This document shows positions 1-7,702 of a stretch of 64,000 bases of DNA, one piece after another (positions within the stretch are counted from its first letter, which is position 1; every line of letters starts with the position of its first letter). The stretch lies in NCBI RefSeq assembly GCF_014203715.1, contig NZ_JACHJP010000001.1:1032432-1096431 (forward strand), read 5' to 3'. Origin of the DNA: Streptosporangium saharense (GTDB lineage Bacteria > Actinomycetota > Actinomycetes > Streptosporangiales > Streptosporangiaceae). The translations under genes and the position numbers were made by a program. The notes beneath the pieces were generated by a model that saw only the letters and a list, made by a program, of their open reading frames with translations, had not been told where the DNA came from and searched no databases.

Positions 1-195
1 CGCGTCGGCGCCGTCGAACAGCTCACCCATGTGCCCCGGATCGTCGGCGTCGCCCACGACGGCGGTCACCCCCGGCGGCAGGGCGGCGGGCCTGTTCCTC
101 CTGAACACGGCGACGAGGTCGTGGCCTCGGCCCGCGGCCTCGGTGACGACGCGTGAGCCGACCATTCCCGCGGCTCCGACGATGACGATCTTCAT
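1..195 (-). CDS. NAD(P)-binding Rossmann protein (NmrA/epimerase-like), C-terminus cut by window edge
   Basis: Only the first 65 codons are visible. The product begins MKIVIVGAAGMVGSRVV, a textbook Rossmann first strand with the glycine-rich dinucleotide-binding turn. It continues with helix, strand and an acidic stretch (GVTAVVGDADD) typical of NAD(P)H-dependent epimerase/NmrA-like reductases. The ATG overlaps the TGA of the upstream EamA transporter gene (ATGA), so the two are translationally coupled. The substrate cannot be told from this fragment. The family call is firm, the function is not. Confidence 0.75.
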   Translation of the reverse strand, partial: MKIVIVGAAGMVGSRVVTEAAGRGHDLVAVFRRNRPAALPPGVTAVVGDADDPGHMGELFDGADA

Positions 196-1097
196 GAGAG
201 TGTCCTTTCCAGGGGCGGTACGGCGGAGCGTGGACGGACGGGGCCGGGGAGCTGGCCCGCGACGATCGCGGCGAGGGAGAGCCCGAACCCCGCGATCTGG
301 ACCGGGCCGAGCGTCTGGCCGAGCAGTACGACACCGAGAACGGCGGCGACCAGCGGCGAGAGCAGGCCGAGAACCGCGACGGAGGTGACGGGCAGGACGG
401 TGATGCCGTGGAACCACAGGGCGTAGGAGATGAGGCCGCCGACCAGCCCGAGCCAGAGGTAACCGAGGCCCGCGGCCAGGTCGATCGCCGGGGGCGCCCC
501 CTCGACGAGGAACGTGATCGGGACCAGGAACAGGCCTCCCGCGGCGAGCTGCCACCCGGCGAAGGCGGTCGCGCCGACCCCTTCTGGCCGTCCCCAGCGC
601 TTGGTGAGCGTCACGCCGAGCGCCATCGTGACCGCGCCCGCGAGACCCGCGACCACCCCGGTGACGTCGAGCGCCGCGTTCGGCCCGATCACCACGAGGC
701 CGACGCCGACGACGCCCACGATCCCCCACAGAACGCGCCGGGCCGAGGGGCTCTCCCGCAGGACCGTCACGGCGAGGACGGCGACGACGAGCGGCTGGGC
801 CGCCCCCAGGGTCGCCGCGACGCCGCCGGGCAGCCGCTCGGCCGCGACGAACAGCAGCGGCAGGAACAGCCCGATGTTCAGCACGCCGAGCACCGCGGCC
901 TTGCCCCACCAGGCTCCGCGCGGCAGCGTCCTGGTGATCGCCAGCGCGACCAGGCCGGCGGGCAGCGCGCGCAGCAGCCCCGCGAACAGGGGGTGGCCCT
1001 GCGGGAGAAGCTCGGTCGTGACGACGTAGGTCGTGCCCCACACCAGGGGCGCGAGCGCGGTCAGGACCGTACGCGGCAGATTTCCGAAATTTGACAC
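192..1097 (-). CDS. EamA/DMT-superfamily transporter
   Basis: A 301-residue, strongly hydrophobic protein with about ten predicted membrane helices arranged as two repeats of an EamA unit, the normal size for drug/metabolite transporters of this family. It begins with the typical APLVWGTTYVVTTELLPQGHP segment, where family members have a WGT-type first helix. The second repeat (VVAGLAGAVTMALGVTLTKRWG onwards) mirrors the first. It probably exports a small metabolite across the cytoplasmic membrane; the substrate is unknown. The divergent LysR gene 79 bp upstream probably controls it, and the downstream Rossmann gene overlaps by 4 nt. Confidence 0.85.
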   Translation of the reverse strand: MSNFGNLPRTVLTALAPLVWGTTYVVTTELLPQGHPLFAGLLRALPAGLVALAITRTLPRGAWWGKAAVLGVLNIGLFLPLLFVAAERLPGGVAATLGAAQPLVVAVLAVTVLRESPSARRVLWGIVGVVGVGLVVIGPNAALDVTGVVAGLAGAVTMALGVTLTKRWGRPEGVGATAFAGWQLAAGGLFLVPITFLVEGAPPAIDLAAGLGYLWLGLVGGLISYALWFHGITVLPVTSVAVLGLLSPLVAAVLGVVLLGQTLGPVQIAGFGLSLAAIVAGQLPGPVRPRSAVPPLERTLS

Positions 1098-1151
1098 TTT
1101 CGCAGTCTCGCCGCGCGACTATTGATGAGTCCAACACATGTTTGTCAGCTC

Positions 1152-1174
1152 ATCCATCGTGAATCAAGATGGAT
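1152..1174. promoter_or_regulatory. LysR-type operator (T-N11-A dyad)
   Basis: ATCCAT - 11 nt - ATGGAT, a perfect 6-bp dyad with the T-N11-A spacing recognised by LysR-type regulators. It lies between the divergent EamA and LysR genes and ends 2 nt before the preferred LysR start at 1177. It is probably the recognition site of the adjacent regulator, used for autoregulation and for control of the EamA gene. The position also argues against the longer reading frame starting at 1138, which would place the operator inside the coding sequence. Confidence 0.6.
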
Positions 1175-1176
1175 TC

Positions 1177-2055
1177 ATGGAGCTCCAGCAAATGCGCTAC
1201 GTCGTCGCCGTCGCCGAGACGAACAGCTTCACCCGGGCCGCCGAACGGTGCCTGGTCGTCCAGTCGGCCCTCAGCCACCAGATCGCCCGCCTGGAGCGGG
1301 AACTCGGCGCCCGCCTCTTCGAACGCACCAGCCGTCGCGTACGGCTGACGCCCGCCGGTGAGGCGTTCCTGCCCGCCGCCCGTCAGTGTCTTGACGCCGC
1401 GGACCGGGCCGCGGCCGAGGTCGCCGCAGCCGTCGGGGAGGTGCGCGGACGGCTCGCGGTCGGCCTGATCCCCACCGTGGCCGCGGTGGACATCCCGGAG
1501 GCGCTGCGCGTCTTCCGCGAGCGCTACCCGCACGTGCGGATCAACCTGCGGGTCGGCGCCAGCGAGGACCTCACCGAGCAGGTCAGGCAGGGCGTGGACG
1601 ACGTGGCCTTCCTCGGGCTGCCGACCACGGCGCGGCCCGAAGGCGTCGCCGTACGGGAACTGGCCCGGGACCGGCTCGTCGCGGTGGTCGCGCCCGGCCA
1701 CCCCCTCGCCGCGGAACCGACGGTCACCCTCCGCAGGCTCTCCCGCGAGGTGTTCGTGGACTTTCCCGCGGGGACGGCGGGACGCGTCCAGTCCGACCAG
1801 GCCTTCGCCGCCGCGGGACTCAGCCGGGACGTGGCCTTCGAGGTGACCACCGCCGACTACGTCACCCGGCTCGTCGGCCCAGGGCTGGCGGTGTCCATGC
1901 TCCCCAGCACCTACGTGCCCCAGCTCACGGGGGTGGTGACCATCGAGGTCACCGATGCGCCGAACCGCATCGAATACGTCATCTGGCGCCGCTCCGGCCA
2001 CACTCCCGCCGCGGCGGCGTTCCTCGACATCCTCGGCGTCACGTCGGGCGAATAG
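1177..2055 (+). CDS. LysR-family transcriptional regulator
   Basis: 292 residues. The N-terminal winged helix-turn-helix (MELQQMRYVVAVAETNSFTR ... SALSHQIARLERELGARLFERTSRRVRLT) is canonical for LysR regulators. It is followed by a linker helix and a periplasmic-binding-protein-like effector domain (GRLAVGLIPT ... VAVVAPGHPLA ... YVTRLVGPGLAVSMLPS). The start at 1177 is chosen because family members begin with MELxQLRYF and because a T-N11-A operator sits immediately upstream. A longer ATG at 1138 is in frame but less likely. Divergent from the EamA transporter operon, its probable target. Confidence 0.88.
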   Translation: MELQQMRYVVAVAETNSFTRAAERCLVVQSALSHQIARLERELGARLFERTSRRVRLTPAGEAFLPAARQCLDAADRAAAEVAAAVGEVRGRLAVGLIPTVAAVDIPEALRVFRERYPHVRINLRVGASEDLTEQVRQGVDDVAFLGLPTTARPEGVAVRELARDRLVAVVAPGHPLAAEPTVTLRRLSREVFVDFPAGTAGRVQSDQAFAAAGLSRDVAFEVTTADYVTRLVGPGLAVSMLPSTYVPQLTGVVTIEVTDAPNRIEYVIWRRSGHTPAAAAFLDILGVTSGE

Positions 2056-2073
2056 CTACTGGTCGGTAGTAAC
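2053..2073. promoter_or_regulatory. Possible imperfect operator upstream of glpD
   Basis: The short gap between the LysR stop and glpD contains GCTACTGGTCGGTAGTA, an imperfect dyad (CTAC/GTAG arms) of the kind bound by TetR-type repressors. No regulator gene lies next to it. It could equally be chance; recorded because it is the only structured element in the glpD upstream region. Confidence 0.25.
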
Positions 2074-2136
2074 GGGTGGAATGAGGGGGTAGGTACCGGA
2101 GAGCAAGCCGGTGACCCGTACCCCGGGGGGATGCAC

Positions 2137-3870
2137 ATGACGGCGCGAATGGGCACGGCTCGGCTCGGCCCCGCCGAGCGGGCCACGGCACTGCGGCGGA
2201 TGGCCGCCCAGGAACTCGACGTGGTGGTGATCGGCGGCGGAGTCGTCGGCGCCGGGGTCGCCCTCGACGCGGCGACCCGGGGACTGACCGTGGGACTCCT
2301 CGAAGCCCGCGACTTCGCCTCGGGGACCTCCTCCCGGTCGTCCAAACTGATCCACGGCGGGCTGCGCTATCTGGAACAGCTCAACTTCGACCTCGTCAGG
2401 GAGGCGCTCCAGGAACGGGCCCTGCTGCTGCAGCGGATCGCGCCCCACCTGGTCAGGCCGGTGCCGTTCCTGTTCCCGCTGACCCACCTGGGCTGGGAGC
2501 GGCCCTACGTCGGGGCGGGCCTGACGCTGTACGACACGCTGGGCTTCTCCCTCGGGTTCACCCGGGGCGTCCCCGGCCACCGGCACCTGTCCCGCAGACG
2601 GGCGCTGCGGCTGGCGCCCGCGCTGCGCCGCGCCGCCTTCTCCGGGGCGGTGCAGTACTGGGACGCGCAGGTGGACGACGCCCGCTACGTGATGACCATG
2701 CTGCGGACCGCCTCGACCTACGGCGCCGAGGTCGCCTCACGCGTCCAGGTGGTCGGCTTCCTGCGCGAGGGGGAGCGGGTCACCGGCGTCAGGGCACTCG
2801 ACCTGGAAGGCGGCGTCGAGTTCGACGTACGGGCCCGCCAGGTCGTCAACGCCACCGGCGTGTGGACCGACGACATCCAGGAACTGGTCGGCGGACGCGG
2901 CCAGATCCACGTCCGCGCCTCCAAGGGCATCCACCTGGTCGTCCCACGCGACAGGATCCACTCGCTCACCGGGATCATCCTGCGCACCGAGAAGTCCGTA
3001 CTTTTCGTGATCCCCTGGGGCCGTCACTGGATCATCGGGACCACCGACACCCGCTGGGACCTGGACAGGGCGCACCCGGCCGCCTCCCGCTCCGACATCG
3101 ACTACGTGCTCGAACACGTCAACGAGGTGCTGGCGGTCCCGCTGACCCGCGACGACGTCGAGGGCGTCTACGCCGGGCTGCGGCCCCTGCTGTCGGGCGA
3201 GTCGGAGGAGACCTCCAAGCTCTCCAGGGAACACGTCGTCGCCCACCCGGTCCCCGGCCTGGTCATGGTGGCCGGGGGGAAGTACACCACCTACCGCGTC
3301 ATGGCCAGGGACGCCGTGGACGCCGTCGCCCACGGCCTCGACCAGCGCGTCCCGCCGTCGTGCACCGACCGCATCCCGCTAGCCGGGGCCGAGGGCTACC
3401 AGGCCCTGTGGAACTCCCGCCAGCGCCTCGCCGCCTCCTCCGGCCTGCACGTGGCCAGGATCGAACACCTGCTCCAGCGGTACGGCTCGCTGATCGACGA
3501 GATCATCATGCTGATCGAACGCGACCCCTCGCTGGCGCTCCCGCTGACCGGGGCCGACGACTACCTCAGGGCCGAGATCGTCCACGCGGCCACCCACGAG
3601 GGGGCACGGCACCTGAACGACGCGCTGTCCCGGCGCACCCACATCTCGATCGAGACCTTCCACCGCGGCCTGGCCGTGGCGGAGGAGGCCGCCGAACTGC
3701 TCGCAGGACCACTCGGCTGGGACGCCGAACAGATCAAACGCGAGATCGAGCACTACACCAAGCGGATCGAGGCCGAACGCCTCTCCCAGGAACAGGACAC
3801 CGACCAGGAAGCCGACGCCATCCGCCTGGGCGCCCCAGAGATCGTCCCGGTCGTGGGCCCCGCCTCGTGA
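2137..3870 (+). CDS. glpD: Glycerol-3-phosphate dehydrogenase, FAD-dependent
   Basis: About 577 residues, the usual GlpD length. It has the N-terminal FAD-binding fold (LDVVVIGGGVVGAGVALDAA ... GLLEARDFASGTSSRSSK), the GlpD signature SSRSSKLIHGGLRYLE, the central substrate-binding region (ASKGIHLVVPRDR, FVIPWGRHWIIGTTDT, AGLRPLLSG, AGGKYTTYR) and the C-terminal DAO_C helical domain. It oxidises glycerol 3-phosphate to dihydroxyacetone phosphate at the membrane, feeding electrons to the quinone pool. Two nearby ATGs exist at 2131 and 2137. The GGGGGG ribosome-binding run touches the first but sits 6 nt before the second, so 2137 is preferred. It stands alone, without glycerol kinase or facilitator. 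Confidence 0.95.
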   Translation: MTARMGTARLGPAERATALRRMAAQELDVVVIGGGVVGAGVALDAATRGLTVGLLEARDFASGTSSRSSKLIHGGLRYLEQLNFDLVREALQERALLLQRIAPHLVRPVPFLFPLTHLGWERPYVGAGLTLYDTLGFSLGFTRGVPGHRHLSRRRALRLAPALRRAAFSGAVQYWDAQVDDARYVMTMLRTASTYGAEVASRVQVVGFLREGERVTGVRALDLEGGVEFDVRARQVVNATGVWTDDIQELVGGRGQIHVRASKGIHLVVPRDRIHSLTGIILRTEKSVLFVIPWGRHWIIGTTDTRWDLDRAHPAASRSDIDYVLEHVNEVLAVPLTRDDVEGVYAGLRPLLSGESEETSKLSREHVVAHPVPGLVMVAGGKYTTYRVMARDAVDAVAHGLDQRVPPSCTDRIPLAGAEGYQALWNSRQRLAASSGLHVARIEHLLQRYGSLIDEIIMLIERDPSLALPLTGADDYLRAEIVHAATHEGARHLNDALSRRTHISIETFHRGLAVAEEAAELLAGPLGWDAEQIKREIEHYTKRIEAERLSQEQDTDQEADAIRLGAPEIVPVVGPAS

Positions 3871-3894
3871 CGGCCCTCCTGGCAAGATGGCGCC

Positions 3895-4248
3895 ATGGAA
3901 CATGTGCTTGGGATCGGCGGATACTTTCTGCGGGCCGTCGATCCGGTGGCGCTGGGCGCGTGGTACCGCGACTGCCTGGGACTGGACACCGACGAGAACG
4001 GCCTGTGGCGCCAGGAGACCGGGGTGACGGTGTTCGCGGCCTTCGAGGCCGAGACCGACTACTTCGGCTCCCGCGCCCAGCAGACGATGCTCAACTTCCG
4101 TGTCCGCGACCTGGACGCGATGCTCGCACAGCTCCGCGCCAGGGGAGCGGACGTGGCCGAGGAGACCCAGACCATGGAGGGCGTAGGCAGCTTCGGCTGG
4201 GTCACCGACCCCGAGGGCAACCGCATCGAACTGTGGCAACCCAGTTGA
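3895..4248 (+). CDS. VOC-family (glyoxalase/bleomycin-resistance fold) protein
   Basis: 117 residues forming one complete VOC module. The opening GGYFLRAVDPVALGAWYRDCLGL gives the first beta-alpha unit, and the ending GSFGWVTDPEGNRIELWQP is the classic closing strand whose glutamate ligates the metal in many members. Proteins of this size act as small glyoxalase-like enzymes or ligand-binding dimers; the substrate cannot be predicted. It starts 24 nt after glpD and is codirectional, so it may be co-transcribed, but no functional link is evident. Confidence 0.8.
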   Translation: MEHVLGIGGYFLRAVDPVALGAWYRDCLGLDTDENGLWRQETGVTVFAAFEAETDYFGSRAQQTMLNFRVRDLDAMLAQLRARGADVAEETQTMEGVGSFGWVTDPEGNRIELWQPS

Positions 4249-4251
4249 GGG

Positions 4252-5253
4252 TCAGGGGAGGTTCGCGCGGGAGATCAGCCGGGCGAGGGTCCTGACGAAC
4301 CTCTCCGCGGCCACCGGGGTGATGCCGAGGTCATGGGCGGCTCGTGCGACCAGTTCCGGGCCGCTTTCCGGGACGGCGGCGCGGACCCCCTCGACCAGCG
4401 ACCGGTACCGCGAGCGGCCGTCGTTGAGCAGCATGGCCAGGATCGTGCGGGCCTGCCGTTCCTCCTCGCCACGGATGACCACCTCCTCCGGGGTCGGCGG
4501 ATGGTCGCAGGGGAGGAGGGGCATCCCGAGGTGGACGGCCACGTTGGCCGTGTAGAAGGCGGGACGCAGCTCACGTAGCCGTTCCAGGGTCGCGCGCAGC
4601 AGCTTCCGCGCGGTCCGCGCCTCCAGCCCGTGCTCGTCGAGCAATGTCGTGGGGACGGCGTACAGGTCGCACGTGACGCCGCGCAGCCGTACGACCGCGT
4701 CGGTCAGCAGGGCGAAGGCGACCGGGTCCTCGCGCAGCGGCGCGGCCCAGGCCGTCTCCCTCAGGTCGCGCGACGGCTTGGCCGAGGCTCCCCGGGCCGT
4801 CGCGATGTCGCGGCGCACCCGCGCCTCCAGGCTGCGCAGCGGGTAGTGGACGAGCTGGGCGCGGGCCGCGCGGATCGCGGCGGGCTCCTCGCCGCGGGGC
4901 CGGTCGCGGATCAGGCGGGCCACCCGGTGGACGTCCTGGCGGGCGGCCTCGGGGGAGGTCACCCAGCGGGCGACGGTCTCCAGCTCGCGCACCGGTTCGC
5001 CCGTCCGGGTGCGGGGCGGGTCTCCGGCCAGTGTCCGGCGGAGGGGAACGTATCCGTCGAGCAGACGGTCGTCGGTCTCCTGCTCGCACTCGTCGCACCA
5101 GTGTGTCCCGCTGACCCCGGTGCAGGGACGGCCACCGTGCCTGGCCCTGCGCAGCGGCCCCCGGATCAGGTCCCGCAGCGTGGGGGAGATCAGCGCGTGG
5201 TAGACGGGGAAGGCGACCGAAGAACGGGAGGCGGCGAGATCGCCGAGGTGCAT
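4252..5253 (-). CDS. Hypothetical protein with a CxxC motif, downstream of the cas operon
   Basis: 333 residues, not recognised. The N-terminal third carries WCDECEQE, a possible half zinc-binding knuckle, with a preceding cysteine (RPCTG). The rest is arginine-rich and mostly helical. The last 70 residues (ELVARAAHDLGITPVAAERFVRTLARLISR) could form a helix-turn-helix. The start at 5253 is chosen because GGAGGGGCC precedes that ATG; an in-frame ATG at 5295 lacks a ribosome-binding site. It lies 157 nt downstream of the CARF-like gene on the same strand, so it could be a distal CRISPR accessory, but hairpins in the gap suggest separate transcription. Convergent with the VOC gene. Confidence 0.6.
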   Translation of the reverse strand: MHLGDLAASRSSVAFPVYHALISPTLRDLIRGPLRRARHGGRPCTGVSGTHWCDECEQETDDRLLDGYVPLRRTLAGDPPRTRTGEPVRELETVARWVTSPEAARQDVHRVARLIRDRPRGEEPAAIRAARAQLVHYPLRSLEARVRRDIATARGASAKPSRDLRETAWAAPLREDPVAFALLTDAVVRLRGVTCDLYAVPTTLLDEHGLEARTARKLLRATLERLRELRPAFYTANVAVHLGMPLLPCDHPPTPEEVVIRGEEERQARTILAMLLNDGRSRYRSLVEGVRAAVPESGPELVARAAHDLGITPVAAERFVRTLARLISRANLP

Positions 5254-5309
5254 GGCCCCTCCGAGCATGACGGGAGGACGCGCCTGGGAAGGCACGTTCT
5301 CATGACGTC

Positions 5310-5353
5310 GACCTCGACATCGAGGTCCTCAGAGGGAGCGGGAAGAACCGCTC
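5310..5353 (-). terminator. Two small hairpins after the cas operon
   Basis: GACCTCG-ACAT-CGAGGTC (5310-5327) and GAGCGG-GAAGAA-CCGCTC (5336-5353) lie between the CARF-like gene stop (5411) and the start of the next gene (5253). Neither has a T tract, which is common for actinobacterial terminators. They may end transcription of the CRISPR operon or act as an internal attenuator. Confidence 0.35.
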
Positions 5354-5410
5354 AGGCTCGCGGGCACCAGCCGTTGAACGCCAACAGAATTCCAGCCGGT
5401 TCGATCATCG

Positions 5411-7645
5411 TCAACCGCTTTCCTGATATACGAGAGCGAGTTCGGCAATGAGTGATTTGTGGCGAATGATGAGTTCGTCATCCTTTTCGGATGGCCCGCC
5501 CAGTTCGCCAATGGCCTGCGTCAGTACCGTCCGCGCGTCTCCACGGCTGTCCCTGCCGTTGCCGGAACGGCCTCGCCGGTCGAGTCTGTCCAGCGCGTGA
5601 CCGTGCAGGGCCTCGTTCGCCCGCCGTCCGAGCTCCTTCAGGGCGGGACGTGACTCACGCATGTCCTTCCAGACGCTCCAGGAGAACAGTGCCGGTTGCA
5701 GGGCGGAGACGGCGAGATAGACCGCCAGCCCCGGGTAGTCACCGCACGCCGCCGCGACCAGCCCCAGGCGTTTTCGCGCGGCGGCCCGCCGTTCCCCGTC
5801 CGTCCAGACGGAGGGGGCCGCGCCGAACAGGTCCTTCTCCAGTCCTTCGAGCGCGGGCAGCAGCTCACGCAGCCGGGACGAGCCACGCCCCGCCAGCCGT
5901 ACGGCTGTGCGCAGATCCAGTCTGTGGACGGCGCTCGCGGTCAGCCTGGCCAGGACGTGGTCCGCGCCGAGACGGGCCAGGACCGGCTGTCCACCGCGCA
6001 GTTCGGGGACGGCGTTCTCGCGGACCAGTTCCGTGACGTGGAGCGGGCAGGCCGCAGTCAGCGACCACTCCACGCTCGCCGCGATCATGCCGTAGTTCGT
6101 CGCCGGAGGTCCGGGGTTGAGCACCAGCAGCAGCTCGTCGATGTCACGCGGGCTGCCCGACCCGGTACGGCCGGTCGGCGCCGCCTCGGAGCGCAGCGCG
6201 ATGACGATCACCTCGCGGACCCGCTCGATGTCGCCGAAGACGTCCTCGATCACCCGGACGTCGGTTTCCGGGGATACGGAGGAGACCCAGTGGGCGAGGC
6301 CGTACGCCCGCTGGGCTGTCTCGGGGCTGGCCAGCAGCCGCAGGCGTGGAACACCCTCGCGCGGCAGCCGCTCCCGCCGCCTGCGCAGCTCGGCCAGGAT
6401 CGCCCGGACGGCCTGCCGGTCCTCGGCGTCCTTCCCGCCGTCGGCGGGATCGTCGTTCCTGTCCAGCCCGACGGCCAGGAGAGCGAGGACGTCCCCGCTG
6501 CCCAGGACGGGCCAGCCGGTCCTGCCCGTCCGCGCGACGAGGCCGACCCCCTGGTCACCCCTCTCCCACTGGTCGGCCGCAGCCAGCAGCGCCGGTGGTA
6601 GCGGCCCCGGCTCCATGGGTTCGGGCAGCAGGTGCGCCCTGTGGGTCGAGGCCCTGGCGTAGAGGCGGGTCAGCGCGTTGTCCCTGAGCAGCCGCACGCA
6701 GGCGGCGTCGACACGCTCGTCGATGAGGCGGACGGTCTGCCTGATCCGTCCGGACAGGTGGCCCTGGTCGTCGTCCCGGGTGCCGAGCGCGGTGATGAGC
6801 TGCTCGATCTGCTCCCCGACCCGGGCGGGCAGTTCCTTCCGCTCGTCGCCGAACAGCTTGCGGAGCCGGTCGCCGAACCAGGCCCGCAGCAGGCCGTGGT
6901 CGGCGGCCTCGCCACGTCCCAGCCGCTCGAACAGGGCCGCCTGCATGGTGGGACGCAGCTCGGTGAACTTCTTCAGCTCTCCCTTTGCGATCATGTCGCT
7001 TTTGCGCACCTGGGCGGCGAAGTGGGTGTCCCCGGCCTGCCGGGCGGCCAGCAGTCGCCACAGCTCCTCGTTGCCGGGGTCGGTCTCCGCGAGCGCGTCC
7101 CAGAACCGGTGCCTGAGCAGCCAGGACTCCATGTGCCCGGCCATGTCCCTGGGGCGTTCCAGGGTGTACGGCCCGCATGGCGTGTCGATGTGCACGAGAT
7201 CGGTGGGAACGCACGTCTCCAGCGCGGCGCACAGGGCGCCCGCACTGAGTGCGAACGCCCCCGAGCCGTAGCTGATGAGGATCTTCTCCGGCCGGTGCCG
7301 TGCCAGCCAGGCCGTGAGGCCACGGGAGGCTGCCTCCATCCGGGGCGCCTCGACCTCGACGATGTGAACCGCGCCGGGGTCGAGGCGCACCCCGCACAGC
7401 CCTTCTTCCGAGGTGAGGCGCGCCCTGATCTCCGTGGCCCAGTGGGCGAACGGCAGGCCGAGGGGACCGCCCTGGTTGGTCGTCCCCAGCAGGGCGAGCA
7501 TGGAGACCGGGGGCAGTCCCTCGAAGAGCTTCCTCAGCGGCCTGCGGTCCCTTCCCGTCGCCTCGGGGGTGTCGCTGAGGATGGGAACCGTCCGTGCGTC
7601 GGTGAGTCCCAGGTCTCCGCCGCCGACGGCGTGAACGAGCACCAC
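5411..7645 (-). CDS. CARF-like CRISPR accessory protein, possibly CARF-HEPN (Csx1/Csm6-like)
   Basis: 744 residues. Two stretches look like CARF-type Rossmann halves. The first is at about 1-155 (VLVHAVGGGDLGL, HIVEVEAPRMEAASRGL, EKILISYGSGAFALSAGAL). The second is at about 425-540 (RLRLLASPETAQRAYGLA, EVIVIAL, DELLLVLNPGPPATNYGM), where the loop after LLLVLN occupies the place of the usual CARF ligand-binding turn. The C-terminal 170 residues are helical and contain RANEALHGH, fitting the HEPN nuclease signature R-X5-H. If right, this is a cyclic-oligoadenylate-activated RNase. The listed start is a GTG with a weak ribosome-binding site; an ATT nine codons upstream is preceded by GGGGGG and cannot be excluded. 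It lies 57 nt downstream of the RAMP gene, at the end of the CRISPR operon. Family assignment is motif-level inference. Confidence 0.55.
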   Translation of the reverse strand: MVLVHAVGGGDLGLTDARTVPILSDTPEATGRDRRPLRKLFEGLPPVSMLALLGTTNQGGPLGLPFAHWATEIRARLTSEEGLCGVRLDPGAVHIVEVEAPRMEAASRGLTAWLARHRPEKILISYGSGAFALSAGALCAALETCVPTDLVHIDTPCGPYTLERPRDMAGHMESWLLRHRFWDALAETDPGNEELWRLLAARQAGDTHFAAQVRKSDMIAKGELKKFTELRPTMQAALFERLGRGEAADHGLLRAWFGDRLRKLFGDERKELPARVGEQIEQLITALGTRDDDQGHLSGRIRQTVRLIDERVDAACVRLLRDNALTRLYARASTHRAHLLPEPMEPGPLPPALLAAADQWERGDQGVGLVARTGRTGWPVLGSGDVLALLAVGLDRNDDPADGGKDAEDRQAVRAILAELRRRRERLPREGVPRLRLLASPETAQRAYGLAHWVSSVSPETDVRVIEDVFGDIERVREVIVIALRSEAAPTGRTGSGSPRDIDELLLVLNPGPPATNYGMIAASVEWSLTAACPLHVTELVRENAVPELRGGQPVLARLGADHVLARLTASAVHRLDLRTAVRLAGRGSSRLRELLPALEGLEKDLFGAAPSVWTDGERRAAARKRLGLVAAACGDYPGLAVYLAVSALQPALFSWSVWKDMRESRPALKELGRRANEALHGHALDRLDRRGRSGNGRDSRGDARTVLTQAIGELGGPSEKDDELIIRHKSLIAELALVYQESG

Positions 7646-7702
7646 GCCGTCGCTTTTGTCGGGAATGGCAGACCCCCCGCTTCACGGGAACCGGTTATGA
7701 CG

